Assembly: GCF_001748145.1 (NCBI RefSeq)
Contig: NZ_BCQA01000001.1
Coordinates: 806,001-870,000, forward strand
DNA: 64,000 nucleotides
Direction of reading: 5' to 3'
From: Bosea sp. BIWAKO-01
Lineage (GTDB): Bacteria; Pseudomonadota; Alphaproteobacteria; Rhizobiales; Beijerinckiaceae
The stretch's first letter is position 1. Each line of letters begins with the position of its first letter. The notes under the pieces were generated by a model that had not been told where the DNA came from, did no database searches, and was given only the letters and a program-made list of their open reading frames with translations. Shown here piece by piece: positions 43,626 through 51,653 of the stretch. The position numbers and the translations under genes were made by a program.

Positions 43626-44660
43626 GTGTCGGAAACATCGCCCGCTCCCAGCCTCGCAGTGCAGCGCTCCGCGCCTGCCCGGCCGGAGCTTTCCATCGTC
43701 GTCCCCGTTCACAACGAGGCCGATAATCTGCCGCTTCTCGTCGAGCGCCTTAAATCCGTGCTGACAGGCGCGGTTTCGTCCTGGGAAATGATCTGCGTCG
43801 ATGACGGCAGCCGCGACGGCTCGCTCTCCGTGCTGCGCCTGCTGAACGCCAGCGACCCGCGCATCAACGCCGTGTCGTTCAGCCGCAATTTCGGCAAGGA
43901 GATCGCCATCGCCGCCGGGCTGGACCATGCTTCGGGCGATGCGGTGGTGATCATGGACGCCGATCTGCAGCATCCGCCGGAAACCATCCTGACCTTCCTC
44001 GCCAAGTGGCGGGAAGGATATCTCAACATCTACGGCCAGCGCGCCGACCGCTCGGGCGAGAGCCGGCTGAAACGCGGCTTCGCCAAGGCCTTCTACCGGG
44101 TCTTCGCCAGTTTCGGCGAGACGGAGTTGCCGGAGGGCGCGGGCGATTTCCGCCTGCTCGACCGGCGTGTCGTGGATGCGTTGCGCGCCCTGCCGGAACG
44201 GGCACGATTTTCCAAGGGCCTCTATGCCTGGGTCGGCTTCCCCTCGACCGGCGTGACCTTCGAAGTCGCCGAACGCCAGCACGGCGTCACCAAGTTCAGC
44301 TTCCGCAAGCTGTTCAGCTTCGCCTTCGACGGGTTGTCCTCGTTTTCGACCGTGCCGCTCAAGGTCGCGACATGGACGGGCGTGATCATCGCCCTGATCT
44401 CGACCTTCAGCGCCATGTTCTTCCTGTTGCGGACACTGCTATACGGAACCGACCTGCCCGGCTTCCCGTCGCTGATCGTGTCGATCATGTTCTTCTCGGG
44501 CATCCAGCTGATTTCGCTCGGCCTAATCGGCGAGTATGTCGGACGCATCTTCGCGGAAGTGAAGCGCCGGCCGCTCTACCTGATCGGCGAGCGGGTCGGT
44601 TTCAACGCCCGCGCCGTCGATCATCCGCGCGGCGACGCATTGCCGCCATTGATCCGCTAA
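43626..44660 (+). CDS. family 2 glycosyltransferase, ArnC/GtrB-like
   Basis: A 344-residue polyprenyl-phosphate glycosyltransferase. The GT2 domain has SIVVPVHNEADNLP, CVDDGSRDGS, and the metal-binding DADLQHPP near residue 105. Two C-terminal membrane helices (about residues 235-260 and 270-295) and the terminal VKRRPLY segment mark the DPM1/ArnC/GtrB branch, which loads a sugar onto undecaprenyl phosphate. It starts at a GTG with AAGAGG upstream. murJ follows on the same strand 156 bases later, and a deacetylase is divergent. Confidence 0.9.
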   Translation: MSETSPAPSLAVQRSAPARPELSIVVPVHNEADNLPLLVERLKSVLTGAVSSWEMICVDDGSRDGSLSVLRLLNASDPRINAVSFSRNFGKEIAIAAGLDHASGDAVVIMDADLQHPPETILTFLAKWREGYLNIYGQRADRSGESRLKRGFAKAFYRVFASFGETELPEGAGDFRLLDRRVVDALRALPERARFSKGLYAWVGFPSTGVTFEVAERQHGVTKFSFRKLFSFAFDGLSSFSTVPLKVATWTGVIIALISTFSAMFFLLRTLLYGTDLPGFPSLIVSIMFFSGIQLISLGLIGEYVGRIFAEVKRRPLYLIGERVGFNARAVDHPRGDALPPLIR

Positions 44661-44816
44661 GAATGGTGCAGACGATTCGGCTTGTTCCGGCGCAGGCGAG
44701 CGCGTCTGGGGCAATGGCGCTCCTAGGGCAAGAGCGCCTTGGGGCAAGAGCGAGGCCTGGAGTTCGAGCATGACGCCGTCCGCACGCCGGAAACTACATC
44801 CTGGCCTCATGCGCTG

Positions 44817-46343
44817 ATGTTCAGGAAGATCCTGTCCGTTGGCGGCTTCACGCTGCTCTCCCGCCTGAGCGGTTTCCTGCGCGACATCGCTCTTGCTGCC
44901 GTGCTCGGCGCGGGCGCGATGATGGATGCTTTTTCGGTCGCGTTGCGGCTGCCCAATCATTTCCGCGCGATCTTTGGCGAGGGCGCTTTCAACCAGGCCT
45001 ATATCCCGGCTTATGCCCGCATCAGGCAGCAGACCGGAGACGCTGCGGCTGCGCTCTTCGCCAACCGCGTCTTCACGCTGAACCTGATCGTGCAGGTCGT
45101 GCTGCTCGCGCTCGCCCTGCCCTTGATGCCCGAGGTCGTGCGCCTGCTCGCGCCCGGCTTTGCCAACGATCCTCAGCGTTTCGAGCTTGCGGTCGCGCTG
45201 ACGAGGATCACCTTCCCCTATCTGCTCTTCATCACGCTGGTGACACTGCTTGCCGCGAACCTGAACGCCGTCGACCGTTTTGCGGCCGCAGCGGCAGCGC
45301 CGGTCCTGCTCAACATCTGCCTGATCGCGGCACTGTTCATCGCCTTCCTGTTCCCGAGCGCAGCCTATGCCGCCGCCTGGGGGGTCGCCGTCGCGGGCCT
45401 TCTCGAGTGGCTGCTGCTGGTGCTTGCGGCCCGGCAGGCAGGTGTGTCGGCGGCGCTGACGCGCCCGCGCGTCGATGCCGATGTGAAGAGCTTTCTCAAG
45501 GCTTTCGGCCCAGCCGTCATCGGCTCTGCCGGTGTGCAGATCGCGCTCTTCGCCGACACGATCATCGCCTCCCTGCTGCCGCGCGGCGCCTATGCCTCGC
45601 TCTACTATGCCGAACGGCTCTACCAGCTGCCGATCGGCGTGATCGCAATCGGGGTGGGCACGGTGCTGCTGCCGACCATGAGCCGCCTGATTGCGGCCGG
45701 CGATATCCATGGCGCGGACAAGGCGCAGAACCGGGCCGTGGCGCTGACGCTGGTCATGGCCGCCCCCTTCGCCGCCGCCTTCCTCGCCATCCCGGAGCTG
45801 ATCGTCTCGGCCCTGTTCGAACGCGGCCGTTTCGATGCAGCAGCAAGCCAGGCGGCGGGCGCAGTGCTGTTTGCCTATGCAATCGGGCTCCCGGCCATCG
45901 TGATGATCCGCTCGCAGGTCTCCGCCTTCCAGGCTCGCGGCGACACCACGACGCCAATGCTGGTTTCGCTTGCCGCCATCGCCGCCAATGTCGCACTCAA
46001 GCTGCTGCTCTGGCGCGATTTCGGCGCGCCCGGGCTTGCGCTGGCGACGGCAACCGGAGCGTGGATCAATGTCGGCGCCTTGTTTGTCCTGGCGCTGCGG
46101 CGCGGCTGGACGAAACCGGACCGGCAGCTTCCCGGGCTGATCGTCATCACCCTCGCAGGTGGCGTGATTGCCGGGCTGGTCGCCCGCGTGCTCGCGCCCG
46201 GCGTCGTGGCCGCTCTGGCGCATGTCCCGTTCGAGCCGCGTCTTCTGGCACTGACCGCGATCGGGCTGGTGGCCGCGAGCCTCTATCTCATGATCGTTGC
46301 CGGCGGGCTGAAGGCGGCAGGCCTGTTCCGGCTCCTGCGCTGA
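44817..46343 (+). CDS. murJ: lipid II flippase MurJ
   Basis: A 508-residue polytopic protein (about 14 membrane helices) of the MOP superfamily that moves lipid II across the inner membrane for peptidoglycan synthesis. Family marks are the N-terminal GGFTLLSRLSGFLRDIALA, FRAIFGEGAFNQAYIPAYA, and the later YYAERLYQLPIGVIAIGVG. The ATG at 44817 gives the standard N-terminus MFRKILSVGG. It follows the ArnC-like gene and could also flip other lipid-linked precursors, but the sequence fits canonical MurJ. Confidence 0.95.
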   Translation: MFRKILSVGGFTLLSRLSGFLRDIALAAVLGAGAMMDAFSVALRLPNHFRAIFGEGAFNQAYIPAYARIRQQTGDAAAALFANRVFTLNLIVQVVLLALALPLMPEVVRLLAPGFANDPQRFELAVALTRITFPYLLFITLVTLLAANLNAVDRFAAAAAAPVLLNICLIAALFIAFLFPSAAYAAAWGVAVAGLLEWLLLVLAARQAGVSAALTRPRVDADVKSFLKAFGPAVIGSAGVQIALFADTIIASLLPRGAYASLYYAERLYQLPIGVIAIGVGTVLLPTMSRLIAAGDIHGADKAQNRAVALTLVMAAPFAAAFLAIPELIVSALFERGRFDAAASQAAGAVLFAYAIGLPAIVMIRSQVSAFQARGDTTTPMLVSLAAIAANVALKLLLWRDFGAPGLALATATGAWINVGALFVLALRRGWTKPDRQLPGLIVITLAGGVIAGLVARVLAPGVVAALAHVPFEPRLLALTAIGLVAASLYLMIVAGGLKAAGLFRLLR

Positions 46344-46355
46344 CCGGCTGTTTCG

Positions 46356-47336
46356 TCAGGTCCTGAGCCGAGCTGCTCCGGAGCGAATGCAGGCGGCGGC
46401 TTCCGTAACCATGCGCTCGACGATCTCGGCTGCCGTCGGGATATCCGAAATCAACCCGGCGGCCTCACCGAATATCACCGCGGCGTTCTGCGGATCGCCG
46501 GCCGTGAAAGCCGCCTTGTAGGCCGGGGCCTCCGTTTCGATCGCGCCCTTGAGTTCATGATCCCGGCCAACCCATTTCGCAATGAAGGCGTTGGCGCTGA
46601 CACGGATATCGAACGGTCTTGGCCAGTCGAGCTGGCGGACGATGTCGGGCAGCGAGGAGCGCACGGTCTCGTCCCCCGTCGCGGCAACGGCCGCCGCATG
46701 GTGATTGGCGTGAACCAACGCCTCGCGGCTCGCCCAGAAACGCGTGCCGACCAGAACGCCGTCCGCCCCCAACATCAGGGCCGCCGCGAGCCCACGGCCA
46801 TCGGCGATGCCGCCCGCAGCCAGCAGCAAGGTATCGGGGCTTTCACGTGCAAGCAGATCGGCCACTTCCGGCACGAAAGGCAGGGTCCCGCGCGCATGAC
46901 CGTGCCCACCGGCTTCGGCGCCCTGCGCGACGATAACGGCCGCGCCTGCCTGCAGCGCCTGCCGGACATGAGCAATCGACTGGCACTGGCAGATCATCGG
47001 CACGCCAGCCGCCGCGATCTCGTCCGAAAAAGGCGCGGAATCGCCAAAGGAGAGCATCAGCGCCGCAGGCTGATGCTCCAAAACCTTGCCAAGCAGATGC
47101 GGCTGCCTGGCAAGCGACCAGGTGATGAAGCCGCAGCCGGTCCGGGTATTGCCGGCCGCGGCGAATTGCTGGTCCAGCCAGGCATCGTCACCGTAACCGC
47201 CGCCGATCAGGCCCAGCCCGCCGGCGCGCGTCACAGCGGCGGCCAACGCCCCGCCCCCGGCCAGAGCCATCGGCGCGGACAGGATCGGATGATCGATCCC
47301 GAAGCGCTCGGTGAGCCGGGTGGCGAGGCGCGCCAC
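46356..47336 (-). CDS. nitronate monooxygenase (NPD family)
   Basis: A 326-residue FMN-dependent TIM-barrel protein that oxidises nitronates. The family pattern is clear: HPILSAPMALAGGG at the start, GCGFITW, the AQGAEAGGHGHARG segment, AAGGIADGRG, and ADGVLVGTRFWAS. It starts at a GTG 5 bases after the aminotransferase stop, so it is cotranscribed with ilvE. Such enzymes detoxify propionate-3-nitronate or nitroalkanes; a link to branched-chain amino acid metabolism is not known. Confidence 0.9.
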   Translation of the reverse strand: MARLATRLTERFGIDHPILSAPMALAGGGALAAAVTRAGGLGLIGGGYGDDAWLDQQFAAAGNTRTGCGFITWSLARQPHLLGKVLEHQPAALMLSFGDSAPFSDEIAAAGVPMICQCQSIAHVRQALQAGAAVIVAQGAEAGGHGHARGTLPFVPEVADLLARESPDTLLLAAGGIADGRGLAAALMLGADGVLVGTRFWASREALVHANHHAAAVAATGDETVRSSLPDIVRQLDWPRPFDIRVSANAFIAKWVGRDHELKGAIETEAPAYKAAFTAGDPQNAAVIFGEAAGLISDIPTAAEIVERMVTEAAACIRSGAARLRT

Positions 47337-47341
47337 AGTGA

Positions 47342-48208
47342 CTAGGCGGTCTTGGAGTGCGTGAAGTCCATGTAGAGTTCGCGCGCCTTGCGGAACAGCG
47401 GCCCGGGCTGGAGCGCGGTGTTGTCGATCCGGGAAACCGGCATGACCTTCGAGTAGTTGCCGGAGATGAAGATCTCGTCGGCCTGCTCGAAATCGCTGTA
47501 GCGCAGGCTGGTCTCTTCGACCGTGATACCGTCCTGGCGCAGCAGCGAAATGACGCGCTGGCGCGTAATGCCGTTCAGGAAGGTGCCGTTCGCGACCGGG
47601 GTCTTCACAACGCCGTCCTTGGCCATGAAGATGTTGGACGTCGCCGTCTCCGCGACATTGCCGAGCATGTCGAGCACCAGCGCGTTGTCGAAACCGGCCG
47701 CCTTGGCGGCGCGCAGGACACGGGCATTGTTGGGGTAGAGGCAGCCCGCCTTCGAGTCCGTCGGCATGGTCTCGAGCGTGGGGCGGCGATAGGCGCCCTG
47801 CGTCACCGAGAAGCCGTTCGACGGCACCGGCATCGGGGCCTCGAAGAGGCAGAGGCAGAACTTGGTCGACTCAGGGTCGGCCATGATGGTCGAGAGGCCG
47901 TCTGCCTCGCCCCAATACATCGGCTTGACATAGAGCGCCGTGCCCGGGGCGAATTTCTTCGCGCCTTCATAGGTCTTGGCGATGATCTCCTCAGCCGACA
48001 TCGTCGCCTTCAGTCCGAGCACATGGGCCGAGCGGTTTACGCGGGCAGCATGTTTGTCGAGATCGGGCGCCTTGTCCTCGAAGTAGCGAGCCCCGTCGAA
48101 GACGGTCGAAGCCAGCCAGCTGGCATGGGTCCGCGGGCCCATGATGCCCGGATTTCCCTCATGCCATTCACCTTCGAACCAGCTCCAGGTTTGCGAATAC
48201 CAAGCCAT
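47342..48208 (-). CDS. ilvE: branched-chain amino acid aminotransferase (class IV)
   Basis: A 288-residue PLP enzyme of fold type IV that interconverts Leu, Ile, Val and their keto acids. The PLP lysine is in SKAGCLYPNNARVL, and the GNVAETATSNIF and LNGITRQRVI blocks are diagnostic. I chose the ATG at 48208 because TCGAGG lies 6 bases before it, while for the ATG at 48214 that site would touch the start codon. It sits between azlCD (predicted branched-chain amino acid exporter) and the nitronate monooxygenase on one strand, a coherent amino-acid context. Confidence 0.92.
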   Translation of the reverse strand: MAWYSQTWSWFEGEWHEGNPGIMGPRTHASWLASTVFDGARYFEDKAPDLDKHAARVNRSAHVLGLKATMSAEEIIAKTYEGAKKFAPGTALYVKPMYWGEADGLSTIMADPESTKFCLCLFEAPMPVPSNGFSVTQGAYRRPTLETMPTDSKAGCLYPNNARVLRAAKAAGFDNALVLDMLGNVAETATSNIFMAKDGVVKTPVANGTFLNGITRQRVISLLRQDGITVEETSLRYSDFEQADEIFISGNYSKVMPVSRIDNTALQPGPLFRKARELYMDFTHSKTA

Positions 48209-48274
48209 AACCATCCTCGATTTTGTCAGTGTTATTGACCGCCACCGTCTGCCGCCCCGCCGCGCGCGTCAACA

Positions 48275-48303
48275 TGCCGGAGGCCCTCCGGCAATGACGT
48301 CAT
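48275..48303. repeat. hairpin and adjacent palindrome upstream of ilvE
   Basis: TGCCGGAGG (48275-48283) and CCTCCGGCA (48285-48293) are exact reverse complements around one C. The 10-base palindrome ATGACGTCAT (48294-48303) follows directly. They lie 67-95 bases before the ilvE start in the gap after azlD. The hairpin lacks a T-run on the minus strand; an operator pair or attenuator is possible. Confidence 0.5.
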
Positions 48304-48333
48304 GTGATGGAAGCAATGCAGCCGGGTGATGGA

Positions 48334-48651
48334 TCACAAGCCGAAGGCGCGGGCGAGCGAAACGACCACCATGCCGACGACGAGCGCCAGAAGCTCGCTT
48401 CGACGCAACACCATGCTGCCGATTGCGGCCAGCAGCGCCAGGGCCGCGGCAAGCCCGAGACGCTCGACCAATGGCAGCACGGTTGCGACGACGATCGACC
48501 CCGGCAAGGCGGCCAGCCCGCGCCGGACATGCGGCGTGAGAGGGATGAAACCCATCAATACCACGCCGGAGATGCGACAGAGATAGGTGGCGATCGCCAT
48601 GGCGGCGATCGCTGCCCAGGCTCCCCAGCCGGCGAGATCAGGCAGCGTCAT
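48334..48651 (-). CDS. azlD: AzlD-family branched-chain amino acid export subunit
   Basis: A 105-residue protein with four hydrophobic segments, the small subunit of the AzlCD exporter. The core ATYLCRISGVVLMGFIPLT (residues 20-38) and RRGLAALPGSIVVATVLP are typical. The ATG at 48651 gives the usual length; the frame remains open further upstream but that part overlaps azlC and is unlike the family. It overlaps the azlC end by 14 bases and is followed by ilvE. Confidence 0.85.
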   Translation of the reverse strand: MTLPDLAGWGAWAAIAAMAIATYLCRISGVVLMGFIPLTPHVRRGLAALPGSIVVATVLPLVERLGLAAALALLAAIGSMVLRRSELLALVVGMVVVSLARAFGL

Positions 48652-49369
48652 CGAGGAAAGCTCCAGCGACCGCGCCAGAGAGCGCTCCGACGATGATGAA
48701 GGCATAGCCATCGACCAGCTTGGCCGTAACGAGCGCCACGATGCCCGCAACCAGCCAGGGCCGCGCCGCCCTCCGGCCACGCCAAAGCGGCACGATCATC
48801 GCGGCAAAGAAGATCGGCATCACGAGATCGATGCCATAGCGTCGCGGATCACTCACCAAAGAGCCGAGCAGATATCCCGGCACGGTGGCAAGAACCCAGA
48901 CAACCCAGAGCAGGAGCCCGCCGCCGATCAGCACGCCGAGATCGCGCCCACCCTCGGCGTGATAGCGCGTTCCGACCAGCCAGTTCGCATCGGTGAAGAA
49001 GAACAGATGCAAGGCGTTGAGGGCCCGCGGAAAACGCGAGAACCAGGGCTGAAGCGATGCACCTTGGAGCACCATCCGCGCATTCACCGTCGCGGTGACG
49101 GCTGCAAGGCCGGCAATCGCCCCCCAGGTCCATTCCGGCCGCCAGAGTTCCATCGCCACGAGCTGCGCGACCCCGGCATAGACGATCGCGCTCATCATCA
49201 CGGTTTCCAGCAGGCTCAGGCCTTTCGCCGCAGCGGCAGCGCCGAAGGCAACCGCGAAAACGATGATGCCCGGGAGCACCACGGAAATCTTGCGGACTCC
49301 CAGGATCATGCCCCGCCAGGTCACGGGCGCGCGCGCTTCCTTTGGGAGTGGGTCGGGTGACGACGTCAT
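48638..49369 (-). CDS. azlC: AzlC-family branched-chain amino acid export permease
   Basis: A 243-residue inner-membrane protein with about six helices, the large subunit of the AzlCD exporter that removes excess branched-chain amino acids. Family marks are the PGIIVFAVAFGAAA start, SAIVYAGVAQLVAMEL, NARMVLQGASL, and HLFFFTDANW. The ATG at 49369 has GGAAGAAG just before it. It overlaps azlD by 14 bases, and ilvE follows, so export and synthesis genes appear to be cotranscribed. Confidence 0.9.
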   Translation of the reverse strand: MTSSPDPLPKEARAPVTWRGMILGVRKISVVLPGIIVFAVAFGAAAAAKGLSLLETVMMSAIVYAGVAQLVAMELWRPEWTWGAIAGLAAVTATVNARMVLQGASLQPWFSRFPRALNALHLFFFTDANWLVGTRYHAEGGRDLGVLIGGGLLLWVVWVLATVPGYLLGSLVSDPRRYGIDLVMPIFFAAMIVPLWRGRRAARPWLVAGIVALVTAKLVDGYAFIIVGALSGAVAGAFLDDAA

Positions 49370-49500
49370 GCTTCTTCCAAGGACCAACCACGCCCCGCGT
49401 CAACGGGCACAAGCAGCGCCGCTGCATGAATTCCATGCAGGGCGGTGCAACGCAGATCAACAGAGGCGACGGAACGCTCCGAGCCCGCTAGCATTCCGCG

Positions 49501-50109
49501 ATGCTCTGGCTGACCTCGATCGATGCAAAGGCCTCCACACTCCCCGCCGTCTGGCTGATCCCGACCAGCGAGCGCCCGGCCAATCTGATGGAACGCGCAC
49601 GGCTCAGACGTAGCGTGGCTGGGCTCGTGCTGGACCACCAGCTCGGCCAGCCCGCCGCCACCATTGAGATCGGCCATGACGAGCGGGGCCGGCCCCTGCT
49701 CGCGCGCCCCGCCGGCCAAGGCCTGCATCTTTCTCTCGCGACACGCGCAGGTATTGTTGCCGTGGGCCTTGCCGAGCGGCCGATCGGCGTCGATGTCGAG
49801 CGGGTGGAACAGGGAACAGAGCCGCCGCTGGCCGTGCTGCACCCCACCGAAAGGGACATTCTGCTTGCCCTGCCTGCGGCTGAAAGACCGCTCGCTTTCG
49901 CGCAGCTCTGGAGCGCGAAGGAGGCCTATGTGAAGGCACTGGGCACGGGCTTCGCACACGCGCCCGAACGCTTCTGCGTGAGATTCCTGGCGGAAGGATT
50001 CTTCACGGTCGAGGACGCTGGCGTTCGCTCCATCGGTCTCGGAGCGGCCCGCCTCATGAAAAACGGCGACCAGGAAGACCTGGCCGCCGCAATTGTCGTT
50101 GTTGCCTGA
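49501..50109 (+). CDS. 4'-phosphopantetheinyl transferase (Sfp type)
   Basis: A 202-residue enzyme that transfers phosphopantetheine from CoA to carrier proteins. The two halves of the pseudo-dimer are seen. The Mg2+ site GVDVERV is near residue 98 and the WSAKEAYVKALGTG motif near residue 140. Its length and the second motif place it with Sfp-type enzymes, which act on secondary-metabolite or fatty-acid carriers. No carrier protein or synthase genes are adjacent. The ribosome-binding site is weak. Confidence 0.9.
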   Translation: MLWLTSIDAKASTLPAVWLIPTSERPANLMERARLRRSVAGLVLDHQLGQPAATIEIGHDERGRPLLARPAGQGLHLSLATRAGIVAVGLAERPIGVDVERVEQGTEPPLAVLHPTERDILLALPAAERPLAFAQLWSAKEAYVKALGTGFAHAPERFCVRFLAEGFFTVEDAGVRSIGLGAARLMKNGDQEDLAAAIVVVA

Positions 50110-50117
50110 AGGGCGGC

Positions 50118-50858
50118 TTAGCCCGGCTGGTTTACCGGCTTGCGCTTCAGGACGTAGCCGATGGCGCAGACGAGCGCCGCGCCGAGAGCCGCGCTGACAT
50201 AATGGGGCAGGTTCGCAGGCCCGACGCCGAGCGGGTTGACGTCCGTCGAGACCGCCTTGACCCAGGTCGGCATATTCACCTGCAGCCATTGCAGCACGGC
50301 GATATCACCGAGAATCATCTCTGCTGCGATCCAGCCGAGCAGCGCCGCGCCAATCCAGATCAGGATCGGGAAACGCTCGATGATCGAGGTCAGGAGCTGG
50401 GCACCCATGATGATCAGCGGGATCGAGAGCAGCAAGCCGAAGATGAAGAGCTCAGGGTGGCCCTTGGCGGCGCCGGCGATCGCGATGACATTGTCGAGGC
50501 TCATCACGGCGTCGGCAATGGCGATGGTGCGCACCGCCTTCCAGAGATTGTCCGCTGCCTTGATGTCGGCATGCGCTTCCTCTTCACCCTTGGCGAGCTT
50601 GACCGCGATCCAGAACAGCAAGAGGCCGCCGATGACCTTCAGATAGGGCACGGCCAGCAGATAGGTGACCACCAGGGCGAAGGCGATGCGCAGGCCGACC
50701 GCCGCACCCGCGCCGAGCCAGATGCCGACCTTGCGCTGGTTCTCCGGAAGGGAGCGGACGGCAAGCGCGATCACCACCGCGTTGTCGCCGGACAGGAGCA
50801 GATCGATCCAGATGATCTGCAGCAGCGAGATCCAGAATTGGCTCGACGAAAAATCCAT
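50118..50858 (-). CDS. TerC/YjbE-family membrane protein (copy 1)
   Basis: A 246-residue integral membrane protein with seven predicted helices. The TerC signatures are LSGDNAVVIALAVRSL in the first helix and DAVMSLDNVIAIAGAA in the middle; both acidic residues are expected to bind metal. Related proteins export manganese or work with calcium. It is the downstream copy of a tandem pair, 18 bases after the other copy. The most divergent part is the C-terminal region (DIAVLQWLQVNMPTW). Confidence 0.88.
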   Translation of the reverse strand: MDFSSSQFWISLLQIIWIDLLLSGDNAVVIALAVRSLPENQRKVGIWLGAGAAVGLRIAFALVVTYLLAVPYLKVIGGLLLFWIAVKLAKGEEEAHADIKAADNLWKAVRTIAIADAVMSLDNVIAIAGAAKGHPELFIFGLLLSIPLIIMGAQLLTSIIERFPILIWIGAALLGWIAAEMILGDIAVLQWLQVNMPTWVKAVSTDVNPLGVGPANLPHYVSAALGAALVCAIGYVLKRKPVNQPG

Positions 50859-50876
50859 TTTGCGGTCAGTCCTCTA

Positions 50877-51581
50877 TCAAGTTGCCGGGTCGGGCCGGCG
50901 TGATTTCAGCCAATAGCCAAGGCCGAGAACCAGCAGCGCTCCAAGGATCGCCGCCGGATATTCAAGCTGGTGCATCATTGCTGCACCGAAGTTCGATGCG
51001 AACCAGGGGTCGCTATCGAGCATCTCGCCCGCGACCCAGCCGAGCAGCCCGGCCCCCGCCCACACCAGGAGCGGGAACTGGGCCAGCAGGCGGGTGATCA
51101 GAGAAGCGCCGACGACGATCAGCGGGATCGAGATCACCAGCCCCGCGACCAGGAGCGGGATCGAATCCTTGGCGACGGCAGCGATCGCCAGGACATTGTC
51201 GAGGCTCATGACGATATCGGCGATCGCAACCGTCTGAACGGCCTTCCAGAGCTTGCTGCTGGCGGCGATGGCGTCCTCGTCACCCTCGCCATCCTCCAGA
51301 ACCAGCTTCACGGCGATCCAGAACAGCAGCACAGCGCCGGCGATGCGCAGGAAAGGCGCGCTCAGCAGCGAGGCGACAACGACCGTGAACACGACCCGCA
51401 GCAGCACGGCGACAATGGCACCAAGCGCAATGCCCCTGGTGCGTTGCGCCGGTGCCAGCGCCCGACAGGCGAGCGCGATCACAACCGCGTTGTCGCCCGA
51501 CAGCACGATGTTCAGCACGATGATTTCGAAGAGCTTGCCCCAGAGGAGGGGATCGGCCAGCGAAGCAGCGGTGAAATCCAT
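50877..51581 (-). CDS. TerC/YjbE-family membrane protein (copy 2)
   Basis: A 234-residue paralogue of the adjacent gene. It has the same seven-helix layout and signatures (LSGDNAVVIALACRAL and ADIVMSLDNVLAIAAVA), with an acidic insertion LEDGEGDEDA after helix 3. Copies 1 and 2 lie 18 bases apart on one strand and probably come from a tandem duplication followed by divergence. The upstream gap to the next gene is only 72 bases, too short for a yybP-ykoY riboswitch. Confidence 0.88.
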   Translation of the reverse strand: MDFTAASLADPLLWGKLFEIIVLNIVLSGDNAVVIALACRALAPAQRTRGIALGAIVAVLLRVVFTVVVASLLSAPFLRIAGAVLLFWIAVKLVLEDGEGDEDAIAASSKLWKAVQTVAIADIVMSLDNVLAIAAVAKDSIPLLVAGLVISIPLIVVGASLITRLLAQFPLLVWAGAGLLGWVAGEMLDSDPWFASNFGAAMMHQLEYPAAILGALLVLGLGYWLKSRRPDPAT

Positions 51582-51653
51582 GGATGAAGCAGCCTCTCGC
51601 GGAATATGATCGCTTTCTAGCCAATACCTTGGCTGGAGTCGCGCCCTTCTTGC

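Noticed and set aside
44523..46223. Long minus-strand frame opposite murJ, rich in Gln, Asp and Arg
   Set aside because: Antisense artefact of the Leu/Ala-rich murJ gene; no start signal and no domain.
51582..51653. yybP-ykoY manganese riboswitch upstream of the TerC genes
   Set aside because: Only 72 bases lie between the start codon and the previous gene, and no conserved stem could be traced.
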